A stretch of 64,000 nt of DNA. Source: Gemmatimonadota bacterium. Lineage in GTDB: Bacteria; Gemmatimonadota; Gemmatimonadetes; Gemmatimonadales; GWC2-71-9. Made by a program: the position numbers and the translations under genes. The notes under the pieces are model-generated. The model searched no databases, was not told the DNA's origin, and saw only the letters and a program-made list of their open reading frames with translations. The DNA is taken from positions 99,923 through 163,922 of the forward strand of contig SHZT01000006.1 in NCBI GenBank assembly GCA_009692185.1, given 5' to 3'. Numbering within the stretch: position 1 is the stretch's first letter; every line of letters starts with the position of its first letter. Shown here piece after piece: positions 8,238 through 16,779 of the stretch.

Positions 8238-9017
8238 TTACGCCGACATAGCCCTGATCGCCTGAACGACCTCCGCCATCTTCACCGGAGTCCCCGATAA
8301 CCGCAGGGCAACACTCACCCGGGCCGTCACCGCCCGCGAGGCCGCCACGAGCCCGCGCGCAGGCTCGTCAGCGGTAATCGCGCCGCGATCCATCACCACC
8401 GCGCGCTCCAGCGTCTCGGCCACGAACCCGAGATCGTGCGTCACGGCGATCACCGCCCCGCCCTTCTCCGCGAACCTATGCACCACCCCGGTCACCCGGT
8501 TCTTCGCTGTCCGATCGAGGCCCTGGGTGGGCTCATCGAGCACCAGGAGCTTCGGTTGCTGAGCCAGCGCGGCCGCCAGGGCGACCAGCTTCCGTTCGGC
8601 GGGAGGCAGGTCGTAGGGGTGCGTCTCTCGCCGTGAACTCAGCCCGACCATGTCCAGCGCCGCCGACGCGTGATCCGCCGTTTCCGCCGGTGTTCTCCCG
8701 AGCTGGCGCGGCCCGAACGCGACTTCTTCCTGCACGGTCGTGGCGAACAACTGCTGGTCCGCGTGTTGAAATGCGTACGCCGCGCGATCCGCGACATCTT
8801 CCGGCGCCTGCCCGCGGGTCGAGACGCCCGCCACCAGCACGTCCCCTCGCGACGGGTGCAGCAGTGCCACCATAAGCTTGGTGAGGGTCGTCTTGCCCGC
8901 GCCGTTCGGGCCGAGCAGCGCGACGGTTTCGCCGGCACCGACAGACAGGGTGACGCCGCGAATCACCGCCTCGGGTCCGTAGCCGAACCAGACGTCCTTG
9001 AGCTCGAGGACCGTCAC
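8238..9017 (-). CDS. ECF transporter ATPase (EcfA-type), subunit with intact Walker/His but degenerate signature
   Basis: The start is GTG at 9017 (VTVLELKDVWFGYG), overlapping the upstream ATPase stop by 4 bp (GTGA); the longer ORF to 9170 is upstream coding read in another frame. The 259-aa protein has Walker A GPNGAGKTT, Q-loop YAFQHADQQLF, Walker B LLVLDEPTQGLD and the switch His in VTHD. The ABC signature, normally LSGG[EQ], reads DLPPAERK. It pairs with the neighbouring ATPase, which has the opposite defects, so the heterodimer should hold one complete ATP site. It energises import of a micronutrient through the T and S subunits. Confidence 0.9.
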   Translation of the reverse strand: MTVLELKDVWFGYGPEAVIRGVTLSVGAGETVALLGPNGAGKTTLTKLMVALLHPSRGDVLVAGVSTRGQAPEDVADRAAYAFQHADQQLFATTVQEEVAFGPRQLGRTPAETADHASAALDMVGLSSRRETHPYDLPPAERKLVALAAALAQQPKLLVLDEPTQGLDRTAKNRVTGVVHRFAEKGGAVIAVTHDLGFVAETLERAVVMDRGAITADEPARGLVAASRAVTARVSVALRLSGTPVKMAEVVQAIRAMSA

Positions 9018-9877
9018 GCGTTGAACCTCAGGGCGAGGGCCTCGGGCGTGAGGGGGAACGGCCCAGAAAGCCCTGCGGCGTGCGCGATCTGCGCGACGGT
9101 GGTCGAGGCGCTGGCAGATACCGTCTTCTCCGAACCCAGCACGCCGTCCGGCGTTCCCTGCGCAATGCATCGACCGCGTTCAAGGAGAATGACCCGGGCC
9201 GCCACCTCGACCGCCCGATCCGTGTCGGTCGTGGCGAGGACGACCGCCGCTTCCCGGGCCAGCTCCGGCAGCATGCGATAGAACGCGTCGGCGGCTTCGG
9301 GGTCCAGCTCGACCGCCGGCTCGTCGAGCAAGTAGACCTCGGGCTCGAGCGCGATGATCCCGGCCAGTATGACGCGCTGCAGCTCGCCGCCGGAAAGCGT
9401 CGTCGGATCCCGTTCCGCGAGGTGACTCACGCCGGCGAGCGCCATGGCGCGTTCGACCGCGCGCGCGATGCGATCCCGCGGCCTGCCCAGATTGGCAGGC
9501 CCGAACGCCACCTCGTCGGCCACGCTGAACGCGACACCCGAGAGCTGGGTCCACGGTGCCGGCAGGAGCAGGCCGACCCGGCCGGCGATTTGGCGATGCG
9601 CGGCCTGCGCGCCGACTTCGACACCGAGCGTCACGGCCTTGCCGACCAGCGTGCCGCCGGTCAGGTGCGGGGCGAGCCCGGCAGCCACGAGCAGCAGCGT
9701 GCTGCACCCGGAGCCGAGGCTGCCGGTCACCAGCGTGACCGAGCCCGGCTCGATGAAGAACGAGATGTTCTCGATCGCGCACCGGTCTGCGCCGGGGTAG
9801 GTGAACGAGACCCTGTCGAAGGTGATCAGACGAATCTCACGGCAATTGCGGTGACCGTCCCGGCGGCCAACCCCCAC
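9014..9877 (-). CDS. ECF transporter ATPase (EcfA-type), subunit lacking Walker A Lys and switch His
   Basis: Recognisable homology starts at LITFDRVSFTYPGA. The ATG at 9877 lies inside the T-subunit gene and adds 15 residues; a CTG at 9829 overlapping the T-subunit stop is the alternative start. The core has the canonical signature TLSGGELQRV and Walker B VYLLDEPAVELD. The Walker A reads GSLGSGCST, with Cys (TGC codon) in place of the catalytic Lys; the Q-loop position reads LLLPAPWTQ without the usual Phe-Gln; and the H-loop reads ATTDTD with no His. This subunit should bind ATP poorly in its own site but supply the signature loop to its partner. Confidence 0.85.
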   Translation of the reverse strand: MGVGRRDGHRNCREIRLITFDRVSFTYPGADRCAIENISFFIEPGSVTLVTGSLGSGCSTLLLVAAGLAPHLTGGTLVGKAVTLGVEVGAQAAHRQIAGRVGLLLPAPWTQLSGVAFSVADEVAFGPANLGRPRDRIARAVERAMALAGVSHLAERDPTTLSGGELQRVILAGIIALEPEVYLLDEPAVELDPEAADAFYRMLPELAREAAVVLATTDTDRAVEVAARVILLERGRCIAQGTPDGVLGSEKTVSASASTTVAQIAHAAGLSGPFPLTPEALALRFNA

Positions 9878-10530
9878 CGAATCAAGCGTTGGACAGCACT
9901 GTCGGGCGGGGGGTGGAGTGGCGTGCGGTTCGTGACGCCGCCCATGCCACGCGCCTCGAGGGCGATGGCGCGCTCATCCACCTCGGCCACGGCCGAGAGA
10001 ACGAGCGGCACGGCGAGCGGAATGACCGCTGCCGCCCGCCGCCAGATGGAGCCGCGGACGCGGAGGCCACGGCACCGCTGGGCAGCGAGAATCTCGGTCG
10101 CTCGCGCACGAAGGCGCGGAACGGCCTGGAGCGTCGCAGTCAGCAGGAACGAAAACGAGAACGGCACGCCACGCTCGGCCAGCGCGTCCACCAGCCGGCC
10201 GGGATGAACCGTGGCGAGGGCCAGGAGGAACCCCAGAACGATCGCGAACACGCGGGCGCTCAAGCCCAGGGCGATGACCGGATGCTTTCCGAACACGCCA
10301 TGTATGACGTAGAGAAAGAACCAGAACGGGAGCGCGGTCAGCAGGGCGGGCTTGAGAACAGGCGCCCGCTCGACCAGCACCAGGAGCAGGAGAACCCCGG
10401 CCAGGATCATCGGCCCGAACGGAACCGGGAGTGCGAACGCGAGCACGGCCGTCGAGGCCGCGATGGCCAGCGGCGTGAACGGATGTGCCCGGTGGAGCGG
10501 TCCGCTACCCGGAACGAACCCGACGCTCAC
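9826..10530 (-). CDS. ECF transporter transmembrane coupling subunit (EcfT/CbiQ family)
   Basis: The 234-aa membrane protein starts at GTG overlapping the S-subunit stop (GTGA). Four to five hydrophobic helices fill the N-terminal half and one more lies at the C-terminus. Between them is the long amphipathic region with the two Ala-Arg-Gly-type coupling motifs, here AAQRCRGL and ALEARGM, whose Arg residues dock onto the two ATPases. This is the scaffold that links ATP hydrolysis to toppling of the S subunit. Gene order S-T-A-A in overlapping frames argues for a dedicated (group I) transporter rather than a shared module. Confidence 0.9.
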   Translation of the reverse strand: MSVGFVPGSGPLHRAHPFTPLAIAASTAVLAFALPVPFGPMILAGVLLLLVLVERAPVLKPALLTALPFWFFLYVIHGVFGKHPVIALGLSARVFAIVLGFLLALATVHPGRLVDALAERGVPFSFSFLLTATLQAVPRLRARATEILAAQRCRGLRVRGSIWRRAAAVIPLAVPLVLSAVAEVDERAIALEARGMGGVTNRTPLHPPPDSAVQRLIRWGLAAGTVTAIAVRFV

Positions 10531-11126
10531 GCGCGGCCGAGCGCGCGGCCTGCGGCTGGAAAGCGGCCGATGGCGCGCGCCGGCAGGGACACGAGGACCA
10601 CGCGCACGATGAAGAACGTCGCGGTCTTGTCGAGCAGGTCGTTAGAGAGGCTCGCCGCAAGCACCGCCCACTTGAGCGGCACACCGGCGCCGTTCAGCAG
10701 CGTCGTGACCACGGTGACACCGCCTGCGGTGACGCCACCGAACAAGAGGTACGAAATGGGCCACGACAGCGAGGCCGCGATCAGGCCCATGGCGAGACCG
10801 GTCCCGATTACCGTGGGCACGGAGCGGAACCATCCCCGGCCGGCGGCCAACGCGGCACAGGCGGCTACCGCCAGCTGAATGGGAAGAAACGCGAGCCAGG
10901 TGGCATTCCCGGAGATCACGGTGAACGCCAGCTGCGAAACGAGGCCGGTGAGCAGCGCGGGCCAGAGCCCCAGGAGCGCCGCGACGAGAATCGTCCCCAC
11001 GGTATCCAGGAAGACGGGCAGCGACGTCGCCGCCGCGAATTGGCCCAACGCCAGGTTGATCCCCACGGCGAGCGGGATCAGGGCGAGGAGACGTGGAGTG
11101 ATTTTGATCATGCGGTTACGTTTCAC
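10527..11126 (-). CDS. ECF transporter substrate-capture (S) subunit, substrate unknown
   Basis: The protein is 199 aa from the GTG at 11126, or 194 aa from the ATG at 11111. An AAGGAGG at 11134-11128 is one base from the GTG and 16 from the ATG, so the start is uncertain. It shows about six helices with the S-component feel: FLDTVGTILVAALLGLWPAL, a Gly-rich SYLLFGGVTAGGVTVV and SNDLLDKTATFFIVRVVL near the end. This type of S protein is widespread, but I cannot name its ligand; nucleoside or vitamin precursors are possibilities. No biosynthetic neighbour gives a clue. It is the first gene of the importer operon and diverges from the M28 peptidase gene across only 34 bp. Confidence 0.8.
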   Translation of the reverse strand: MKRNRMIKITPRLLALIPLAVGINLALGQFAAATSLPVFLDTVGTILVAALLGLWPALLTGLVSQLAFTVISGNATWLAFLPIQLAVAACAALAAGRGWFRSVPTVIGTGLAMGLIAASLSWPISYLLFGGVTAGGVTVVTTLLNGAGVPLKWAVLAASLSNDLLDKTATFFIVRVVLVSLPARAIGRFPAAGRALGRA

Positions 11127-11127
11127 A

Positions 11128-11134
11128 CCTCCTT
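11128..11134 (-). promoter_or_regulatory. Shine-Dalgarno of the ECF S-subunit gene with ambiguous start
   Basis: AAGGAGG on the minus strand is one base from the GTG at 11126 and 16 bases from the ATG at 11111. Neither spacing is ideal, so the translation start is unresolved. Confidence 0.5.
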
Positions 11135-11160
11135 AGAGCACACAAGATAGGCGGGCATAC

Positions 11161-12438
11161 ATGACGACGACCAGACGCACGCTCCTCGGCACTGCGTGCG
11201 CGATCGCACTCGGCGCCTCGACGCTCTCCGGCCAGGCCCCGGCCGGCGCCGACCGCATCCTGCGCGACATCAAGTACCTCGCCGACGACGCGCGCGAAGG
11301 CCGGGGAATGGGCACGGGGGGCCTCGATTCGGCGGCGGCGTACATCGCGAGGGAGTTCCAGCGGGCCGGGCTTCAGCCGGGGGGCGCCAACGGGTACTTC
11401 CAGGTGTTCAGCATCGACGCGACCGCGCCGGTCCTGGCCCACTGCGGGATCAAGCCGGCCCCGGTCAAGAATGTCGTCGGCGTCCTCCCGGGAAAGGGCC
11501 GCCTCGCGGGACAGGTCGTTATCGTCGGCGCTCACTACGATCACCTGGGGCTCGGTGAATGCAGTGCGCTGGACCCGGACAGCATCGGCAAGGTGCACAA
11601 CGGGGCGGACGACAACGCGTCGGGCACCGCCGGCGTCATGGAAATCGCCCGGGCCATGCAGGGCCGGAACCAGCGGGTGGCCGACGCGCGGACCATCGTG
11701 TTCATCGCGTTCGCCGCCGAGGAGCTCGGCGCGCTGGGCTCGCACTACTACGTGGCGAACGCGGTTCGGCCGATCGATTCGACCTACATCATGATCAACC
11801 TGGACATGGTTGGCCGGCCGGTGGACAAGCGTTTGTCCGCGCTTGGGGCCGAGAGCGCCGTCGAGCTGCTGGCGGTGCTGGATTCCGTGAACGCCACGCA
11901 CAAACTGGTGGTCACCGGCTCCGGAAACGGCTGGGGCTCGTCCGACCACGCCGAGTTCTACGCCAGGCGCATGCCGGTAGTCCATTTCTTTACCGGCATT
12001 CACATGGACTATCACAAGGCATCGGACGACTGGCAGAAGGTTGACGCGCCGGGCGAGGCCGCGGTGACTGCCTATATCGCGGATGTCACCTGGAAGTTCG
12101 CCACGCGGCCACAGCCGCTGACGCTGGTCTTTGCGCCACCCCAGGCGCCCATGGCTGGCGCGGGCGGCGACCGGCCCTACCTCGGCACACTGCCGGACAT
12201 GAGCTCCACGCCGGGCGGTGTCCGGATTTCCGGCACGGGCCCCGGCTCGCCGGCGGAGAAGGCCGGGCTCAGGGCCGGCGATATCCTGATCAAGATTGGC
12301 GACAAGGACATCAAGAGCCTGGAAGACATGCAGGGTGCCCTACTCGGCCACAAACCGGGCGACGAGGTCGAGATCATCGTGAAGCGCGGTGACGGCACGG
12401 TGACCGTGCAGGCGACGCTGAGCCGGCGTGGCGGCTGA
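11161..12438 (+). CDS. Secreted M28-family zinc aminopeptidase with C-terminal PDZ domain
   Basis: The 425-aa protein has an N-terminal signal (ending STLSGQAP) and an M28 catalytic domain. The expected two-zinc ligands are visible in GAHYDHLG, NGADDNASG, AAEELGALGS, INLDMVGRP and the late His in VVHFFTGIHMDYH. A PDZ domain occupies about residues 335-420 (GSPAEKAGLRAGDILIKIGD). Such enzymes release N-terminal amino acids from peptides in the periplasm or outside the cell; the PDZ may recruit substrate C-termini. It is the first gene of a very long same-strand run and is probably expressed from the short divergent region shared with the ECF transporter. Confidence 0.92.
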   Translation: MTTTRRTLLGTACAIALGASTLSGQAPAGADRILRDIKYLADDAREGRGMGTGGLDSAAAYIAREFQRAGLQPGGANGYFQVFSIDATAPVLAHCGIKPAPVKNVVGVLPGKGRLAGQVVIVGAHYDHLGLGECSALDPDSIGKVHNGADDNASGTAGVMEIARAMQGRNQRVADARTIVFIAFAAEELGALGSHYYVANAVRPIDSTYIMINLDMVGRPVDKRLSALGAESAVELLAVLDSVNATHKLVVTGSGNGWGSSDHAEFYARRMPVVHFFTGIHMDYHKASDDWQKVDAPGEAAVTAYIADVTWKFATRPQPLTLVFAPPQAPMAGAGGDRPYLGTLPDMSSTPGGVRISGTGPGSPAEKAGLRAGDILIKIGDKDIKSLEDMQGALLGHKPGDEVEIIVKRGDGTVTVQATLSRRGG

Positions 12439-12886
12439 TCTCAACGCCGACCGGCTGGTCCGGGCACTCCAGGGCGCCTACAACCAGGGCAAACGCCGCA
12501 AGGATCTCCTCCAGCTCGTCGCGACGCGGATGCGGCAAACCGGGTCTCCCTACACCGGCGTCTACCTGTACATGGTGCAGGGCAACGATCTCATCCTTGA
12601 AGCCTTTGACGGCCGGCCGACCGAGCACACGAAGATTCCGGTCGGCAAGGGCCTGTGCGGCCGGGCCGTGGCTGAACGGCGAGACATCAATGCCGCGGAT
12701 GTGTCGGCTGAGGCGGACTACCTCGCATGTTCCATCGAAACCCGTTCGGAGCTGGTCGTCCTGATCAGGCGGGGCGATGACATCCTGGGCCAGATCGACG
12801 TGGACAGCGACGTGGTGAACGGGTTCGACGAGCGGGAACAGGCGGCGGTAAAGGAGGTCGCGGACGCGCTCGCGGCCCTGTTGTGA
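12428..12886 (+). CDS. GAF-domain protein resembling free methionine-(R)-sulfoxide reductase
   Basis: The frame starts at GTG inside the end of the M28 gene (11-bp overlap) and encodes 152 aa, the size of a single GAF domain. The segments VGKGLCGRAVAERR and YLACSIETRSELVV match the cysteine-bearing strands of fRMsr (YebR-type) proteins, where Cys residues reduce free Met-R-sulfoxide. Two of the family's conserved cysteines are visible. If active it would repair oxidised free methionine in the cytoplasm; otherwise it is a ligand-binding GAF protein. Its stop overlaps the next start (GTGA). Confidence 0.75.
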   Translation: MAADLNADRLVRALQGAYNQGKRRKDLLQLVATRMRQTGSPYTGVYLYMVQGNDLILEAFDGRPTEHTKIPVGKGLCGRAVAERRDINAADVSAEADYLACSIETRSELVVLIRRGDDILGQIDVDSDVVNGFDEREQAAVKEVADALAALL

Positions 12887-13719
12887 ACCCCACGTCTGAA
12901 GTCGTCGCGGTCAACGGTGTCTCTCTCTTCACACGCACCATCGGCTCCGGACCGCAGGTCATCGTGCTCCATGGCGGGCCGGGCGCCCACCACGACTACC
13001 TCCTTCCGCAGTTCGACGCGCTCGCAACCGGGCGGTGCCTTCGTTACTACGATCAGCGGGGAGGTGGGCAGTCGCCGGTGGACCGCGATACGCCGGTCGG
13101 CTGGCGCGAGCACGTCGCGGACCTCGATGCCCTGGTCACGCACTGGGCGGCCGCGCCCGCCACACTGCTGGGATACTCCTGGGGCGCGATGCTGGCGATG
13201 CTCTACGCCATCGAGCACCCTGCCCGCGTCGCTCGGCTGGCGCTGGTGTCGCCGGCGGCGCCGTCCGTGACCGGACGCGCCGAGTTCGAGCGGCGGTTCA
13301 CCGAGAGGATGCGAGACGAAAGAGTCCAGGGCGCACGGCGCGCCGTACAGGAGTCGGGCCTGCGGGAACGGGACCCCGAGGCGTACCGCAAGCGAATCTT
13401 CGAGTTGTCCGTGGCCGGCTACTTCAAAGACCCGGACCGCGCCCACGACCTCACCCCATTCCGCGTCACCGGCCGCACGCAGGACGCCGTCTGGAAGAGC
13501 CTCGGGGATTTCGACCTGCGGCCGCAGCTTGCGCAGGTCCACCTACCGGCCCTGGTCGCGCACGGACGGCATGACCCGATTCCGCTCGAGTTCGCGCAGG
13601 AAACCGCCCGGCTGCTCGGCGCCAGGTTCGTAGCGTTCGAACACTCGGGCCATGTACCGTACGTAGAGGATTTCGACCAGTTCGTTTCTGTCCTCGACGA
13701 GTTCCTGCCCTCACCATGA
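12883..13719 (+). CDS. Alpha/beta hydrolase, proline iminopeptidase-like (S33)
   Basis: The 278-aa frame has the oxyanion HGGPGAHHDY near residue 30, YDQRGGGQS, the nucleophile elbow GYSWGAM (Ser), an acid in HGRHDPIP and the catalytic His in HSGHVPY. The HGGPG plus DQRG combination is typical of the proline iminopeptidase/S33 group, which cleaves N-terminal Pro or other small substrates; other ester or amide hydrolases share it. There is no signal peptide, so it should be cytoplasmic, where it could finish digestion of imported peptides. It overlaps both neighbours by 4 bp. Confidence 0.85.
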   Translation: MNPTSEVVAVNGVSLFTRTIGSGPQVIVLHGGPGAHHDYLLPQFDALATGRCLRYYDQRGGGQSPVDRDTPVGWREHVADLDALVTHWAAAPATLLGYSWGAMLAMLYAIEHPARVARLALVSPAAPSVTGRAEFERRFTERMRDERVQGARRAVQESGLRERDPEAYRKRIFELSVAGYFKDPDRAHDLTPFRVTGRTQDAVWKSLGDFDLRPQLAQVHLPALVAHGRHDPIPLEFAQETARLLGARFVAFEHSGHVPYVEDFDQFVSVLDEFLPSP

Positions 13720-14366
13720 GCCGCATCCACCCGTTCGACTACGCATTCGGCGAAATCGCTGACGCCCGGTTCCGGGAAGTGAAGGACGAGGCGGCGCGCG
13801 CGGGCCAGGAGGCCACGGACCCGGCGCATTTTCCGAAGCTGGAGTCCGTCGGGAAGATCCTGGCCGAGCTGGCGGGCGAGTCCAAGGAGAGCGGCGATGC
13901 CTTTCTCTCACTGCTCTACTCCGCCTACATGTTCTGGGACGGCGGGTGCCGGACGCTCACGGCCACGCGACCGGCGCTCGAGGCGCTGATGGAAGCGGAA
14001 ACGGTCGCGCCCTCGGGGCTTCCCGATGCCGCGTGCTATGTCCAGCTGCCGGAGCGCTGGATCTGGTGCCGGGTTGAGGAGACGTCGGCGTTCGAGCCCC
14101 TGGACGGGCTGTTCCTCGCGACCACACCGGGGAAGCGCGAGATCATCGTGCTCGGCGTCCTGGGCCTTCACGCGGACCGGGCCGGTTACAGCGAGGTCAC
14201 GGCCGCCGCATCGGCGCGCGGTTACGAAACCGCCGGCCGAGCGGTGACCCTTCCGCGCTTCGCGCCAGCCATGGACGGCGGGGCCGCGGCGGGCATGCGG
14301 TCGGTCAATTCCAACGCGGAATTACTCCTGCTTGCTTCGCTCGCGCTCGCGGCAGGTTCCCGGTAG
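13716..14366 (+). CDS. Hypothetical cytoplasmic protein
   Basis: The 216-aa frame begins at the ATG overlapping the hydrolase stop (ATGA). I do not recognise a family. The N-terminal third is helical and charged (FREVKDEAARAGQEA). The middle has aromatic strands (CYVQLPERWIWCRVEE) followed by FLATTPGKREIIVLGVLGL, suggesting an alpha/beta fold. There is no signal peptide or membrane helix apart from a mildly hydrophobic Leu/Ala-rich tail. Regular codon use and tight coupling to both neighbours (14 bp to polX) show that it is a real gene. Confidence 0.7.
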   Translation: MSRIHPFDYAFGEIADARFREVKDEAARAGQEATDPAHFPKLESVGKILAELAGESKESGDAFLSLLYSAYMFWDGGCRTLTATRPALEALMEAETVAPSGLPDAACYVQLPERWIWCRVEETSAFEPLDGLFLATTPGKREIIVLGVLGLHADRAGYSEVTAAASARGYETAGRAVTLPRFAPAMDGGAAAGMRSVNSNAELLLLASLALAAGSR

Positions 14367-14380
14367 GTTCCACTCATTCC

Positions 14381-16108
14381 ATGGACAAAAAGGGCATCGC
14401 CCAGGTACTCGAGCAGATCGGATCCCTCCTCGAGTTGAAGGGAGAGAATCCGTTCCGGGTGCGCGCCTATCACACCGCGGCCCGGGCGATTGCGGCATTT
14501 CCCGGTCACCTCGAACAGGGGCTCGCGAGCGGGGAGCTGGCGGCCGTGAAAGGCATCGGGCCGGCGACGCTGGAGCTGATGGACGAGGTCCGCGCTTCGG
14601 GGCGGAGCCGCCTGCTGGACACGCTCAAGGACGAAGTCCCTCCGGGCCTCGCCGACATGATGAAGATCTCCGGGCTCGGCGTGACCAAGATCCGCCAGCT
14701 GTGGCAAAGCCTCCAGATCGAGTCCCTGGCCGAGCTGGAGGAGGCGGCCAAGGACGGCCGCCTCGCCGGGCTGCCCCGGTTCGGGAAGAAGACGGCCGAG
14801 AACATCCTCAAGGGAATCGCGTTCCTGCGGCAGGTGAGCGAATTCCGCTTCTTTCACAACGCGCGGGAGGAAGCCACGGCGCTGGTGCAGGTCCTGACGA
14901 GCCTTCCCGAAGTCGCGCGCGCCGAAATCGTGGGGAGCGTTCGCCGCCGCCGCGAGGTCATTCGCGACCTCGACTTCCTCGTTCTCCTCAAGGGTCCCGC
15001 CGGCGCGCTGTTCGACCGGCTGGGCCGCGCGCCCGGCGTCTCCGAGTTCGTGCACCAGACCGATGCCTCCGCGACGCTCCGGTTCGCCAGCGGCGCGGTG
15101 GCCGACGTCTTCACGTCCACGGCCGGGCAGTTCGGGTTTCACTACGCCCGCTCGACCGGAAGCCGTTCGCACGTCGAGGCGCTGGCCGCGCGTGCAGCCG
15201 CCCAGGGATTCGAATGGACCGATACCGGCCTCAGGAAGAACGGCGCGGCCGTCCCGATGCCCGCGGAAGAAGACGTCTACAAGGCACTGGGGCTCCAGTT
15301 TGTGCCGCCCGAGCTGCGTGAGGGACGTGGTGAAGTGGAAGCCGCGGCCGCGGGGAAGATTCCGACGCTGGTCGAAGAGCGGGACATGCAGGGATTCCTG
15401 CACTGCCACACCGAGTACTCCGATGGCACGGCGAAGGTGCGCGAGTGGGCGGTGGCGGGACGGGAAAAGGGGTACAAGTACGTCGGGATCACGGACCACA
15501 GCCAGGCGGCGGCTTACGCCGGCGGGCTGGCCGCGGCGGATGTGTCCCGCCAGCACGCCGAGATTGACGCCGCCAATAAGGAATTCCCCGACTGCCGGCT
15601 ATTGAAAGGCGTCGAGGTGGATATCCTGGCCGACGGCTCGCTCGACTACACGCCGGAAGTCCGAGCCACGTTCGATTTCATCATTGCGTCGGTCCACGCG
15701 CGGCTGGGCCAGGACGGCAAGGAAATGACCGATCGCGTGCTCAAGGCGATCGACAACCCGGACACGGCCATCCTCGGGCACCCGACCGGCCGCCTCCTGC
15801 TGTCCCGGGATCCTTACCCGCTCGACCTGGACCGCATATTCGAGCGCGCGGCCAAGAAAGGCGTCGCGATCGAGATCAACGCCGATCCCCAGCGCCTCGA
15901 CCTCGACTGGACCCGCGTCCGCGAGGCGGCCGAGGCCGGCGTCACGATTTCCATCGGCGCCGATGCCCACAACACGGCGGGCATGAAGAACGTCGAGCTG
16001 GGCATCGGCATCGCGCGGAAGGGTTGTCTGACGAAGGACCAGGTCCTGAACGCGCGGCCGCTGGAAGGGTTCCTGGAGCATGTCGCGCAGCGGAGAGCAA
16101 AGAAGTGA
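14381..16108 (+). CDS. polX: PolX, family X DNA polymerase with PHP exonuclease domain
   Basis: The 575-aa length matches bacterial PolX. Residues 1 to about 150 hold helix-hairpin-helix elements (VKGIGPATLELM and AGLPRFGKKTAENIL). The polymerase palm follows, with VGSVRRRREVIRDLDFLV carrying the two catalytic Asp. From about residue 340 a PHP domain keeps its metal ligands: LHCHTEYSDG, GITDHS, KGVEVDIL, IASVHARLG, GHPTGRL and IGADAHN. PolX fills short gaps in base-excision repair and trims 3' ends with Mn-dependent 3'-5' exonuclease activity. It overlaps the endonuclease III gene by 4 bp, a functionally sensible repair pair. Confidence 0.96.
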   Translation: MDKKGIAQVLEQIGSLLELKGENPFRVRAYHTAARAIAAFPGHLEQGLASGELAAVKGIGPATLELMDEVRASGRSRLLDTLKDEVPPGLADMMKISGLGVTKIRQLWQSLQIESLAELEEAAKDGRLAGLPRFGKKTAENILKGIAFLRQVSEFRFFHNAREEATALVQVLTSLPEVARAEIVGSVRRRREVIRDLDFLVLLKGPAGALFDRLGRAPGVSEFVHQTDASATLRFASGAVADVFTSTAGQFGFHYARSTGSRSHVEALAARAAAQGFEWTDTGLRKNGAAVPMPAEEDVYKALGLQFVPPELREGRGEVEAAAAGKIPTLVEERDMQGFLHCHTEYSDGTAKVREWAVAGREKGYKYVGITDHSQAAAYAGGLAAADVSRQHAEIDAANKEFPDCRLLKGVEVDILADGSLDYTPEVRATFDFIIASVHARLGQDGKEMTDRVLKAIDNPDTAILGHPTGRLLLSRDPYPLDLDRIFERAAKKGVAIEINADPQRLDLDWTRVREAAEAGVTISIGADAHNTAGMKNVELGIGIARKGCLTKDQVLNARPLEGFLEHVAQRRAKK

Positions 16109-16779
16109 AGAAGGGGAAACGGGAAAAGGGAAAAGGGAAGAGCACGGCACCGCCCGCGGACCGGATTCGGCCGATCATCGCCGGGCTGCGGAAGCGCTAC
16201 CCGGAGGTGGAATGCGCGCTGAACCACTCGAGCGCGCTCGAGTTGCTGGTGGCCACCATACTGAGCGCGCAGTGCACCGACGTGCGGGTGAACATGGTGA
16301 CCCCCGCGCTCTTCCAGAAGTATCGCTCCGCCACTGATTACGCCGCCGCAAACCCCGAGGTATTCGAACAGGAGATCAAGAGCACGGGGTTCTTCCGCAA
16401 CAAAACCAAGTCCATCCTCGGCATGGCCCGCGCCGTCATCGAGCGGCACGGCGGCACGGTACCCAACACAATGGACGACCTGGTGAAGCTCCCCGGCGTT
16501 GGGCGGAAGACCGCGAACGTTTTGCTGGGCTCGTGGTTCAAGAAGAACGAGGGCGTTGTCGTGGACACGCATGTCACACGCATTGCCCGGCGGCTCAAGC
16601 TCACCCGCCAGAGCGACGCGGTGAAGATCGAGCGAGACCTGATGCAGCTCGTACCGCGAAAAGACTGGACCGACTTCTCCCACATGGTCATCCATCACGG
16701 GCGCCAGATCTGCGATGCCCGGAGGCCGAAATGCGAAGTGTGCCCGATCAACGCCTTGTGCCCATCATCCGCCGCCTAG
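16105..16779 (+). CDS. nth: Endonuclease III (Nth), DNA glycosylase/AP lyase
   Basis: I chose the GTG at 16105, which overlaps the polX stop (GTGA); the ORF track's start at 16024 lies inside polX. The product is 224 aa. The HhH motif KLPGVGRKTANV supplies the catalytic Lys, VVDTHVTRIARRL supplies the catalytic Asp, and the C-terminus has the 4Fe-4S pattern C-x6-C-x2-C-x5-C (CDARRPKCEVCPINALC). It removes oxidised pyrimidines and nicks the abasic site. The first 12 residues (KGKREKGKGKS) are Lys-rich and are encoded by four tandem 7-bp units, so this extension looks recent. Confidence 0.95.
   Translation: MKKGKREKGKGKSTAPPADRIRPIIAGLRKRYPEVECALNHSSALELLVATILSAQCTDVRVNMVTPALFQKYRSATDYAAANPEVFEQEIKSTGFFRNKTKSILGMARAVIERHGGTVPNTMDDLVKLPGVGRKTANVLLGSWFKKNEGVVVDTHVTRIARRLKLTRQSDAVKIERDLMQLVPRKDWTDFSHMVIHHGRQICDARRPKCEVCPINALCPSSAA
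16114..16141 (+). repeat. 7-bp tandem array (GGGAAAA-type, 4 copies) at the nth start
   Basis: Four units GGGAAAC, GGGAAAA, GGGAAAA and GGGAAGA lie directly after the GTG start of nth and encode a Lys-rich N-terminal extension. One unit gained or lost would shift the frame three codons after the start. Confidence 0.8.
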
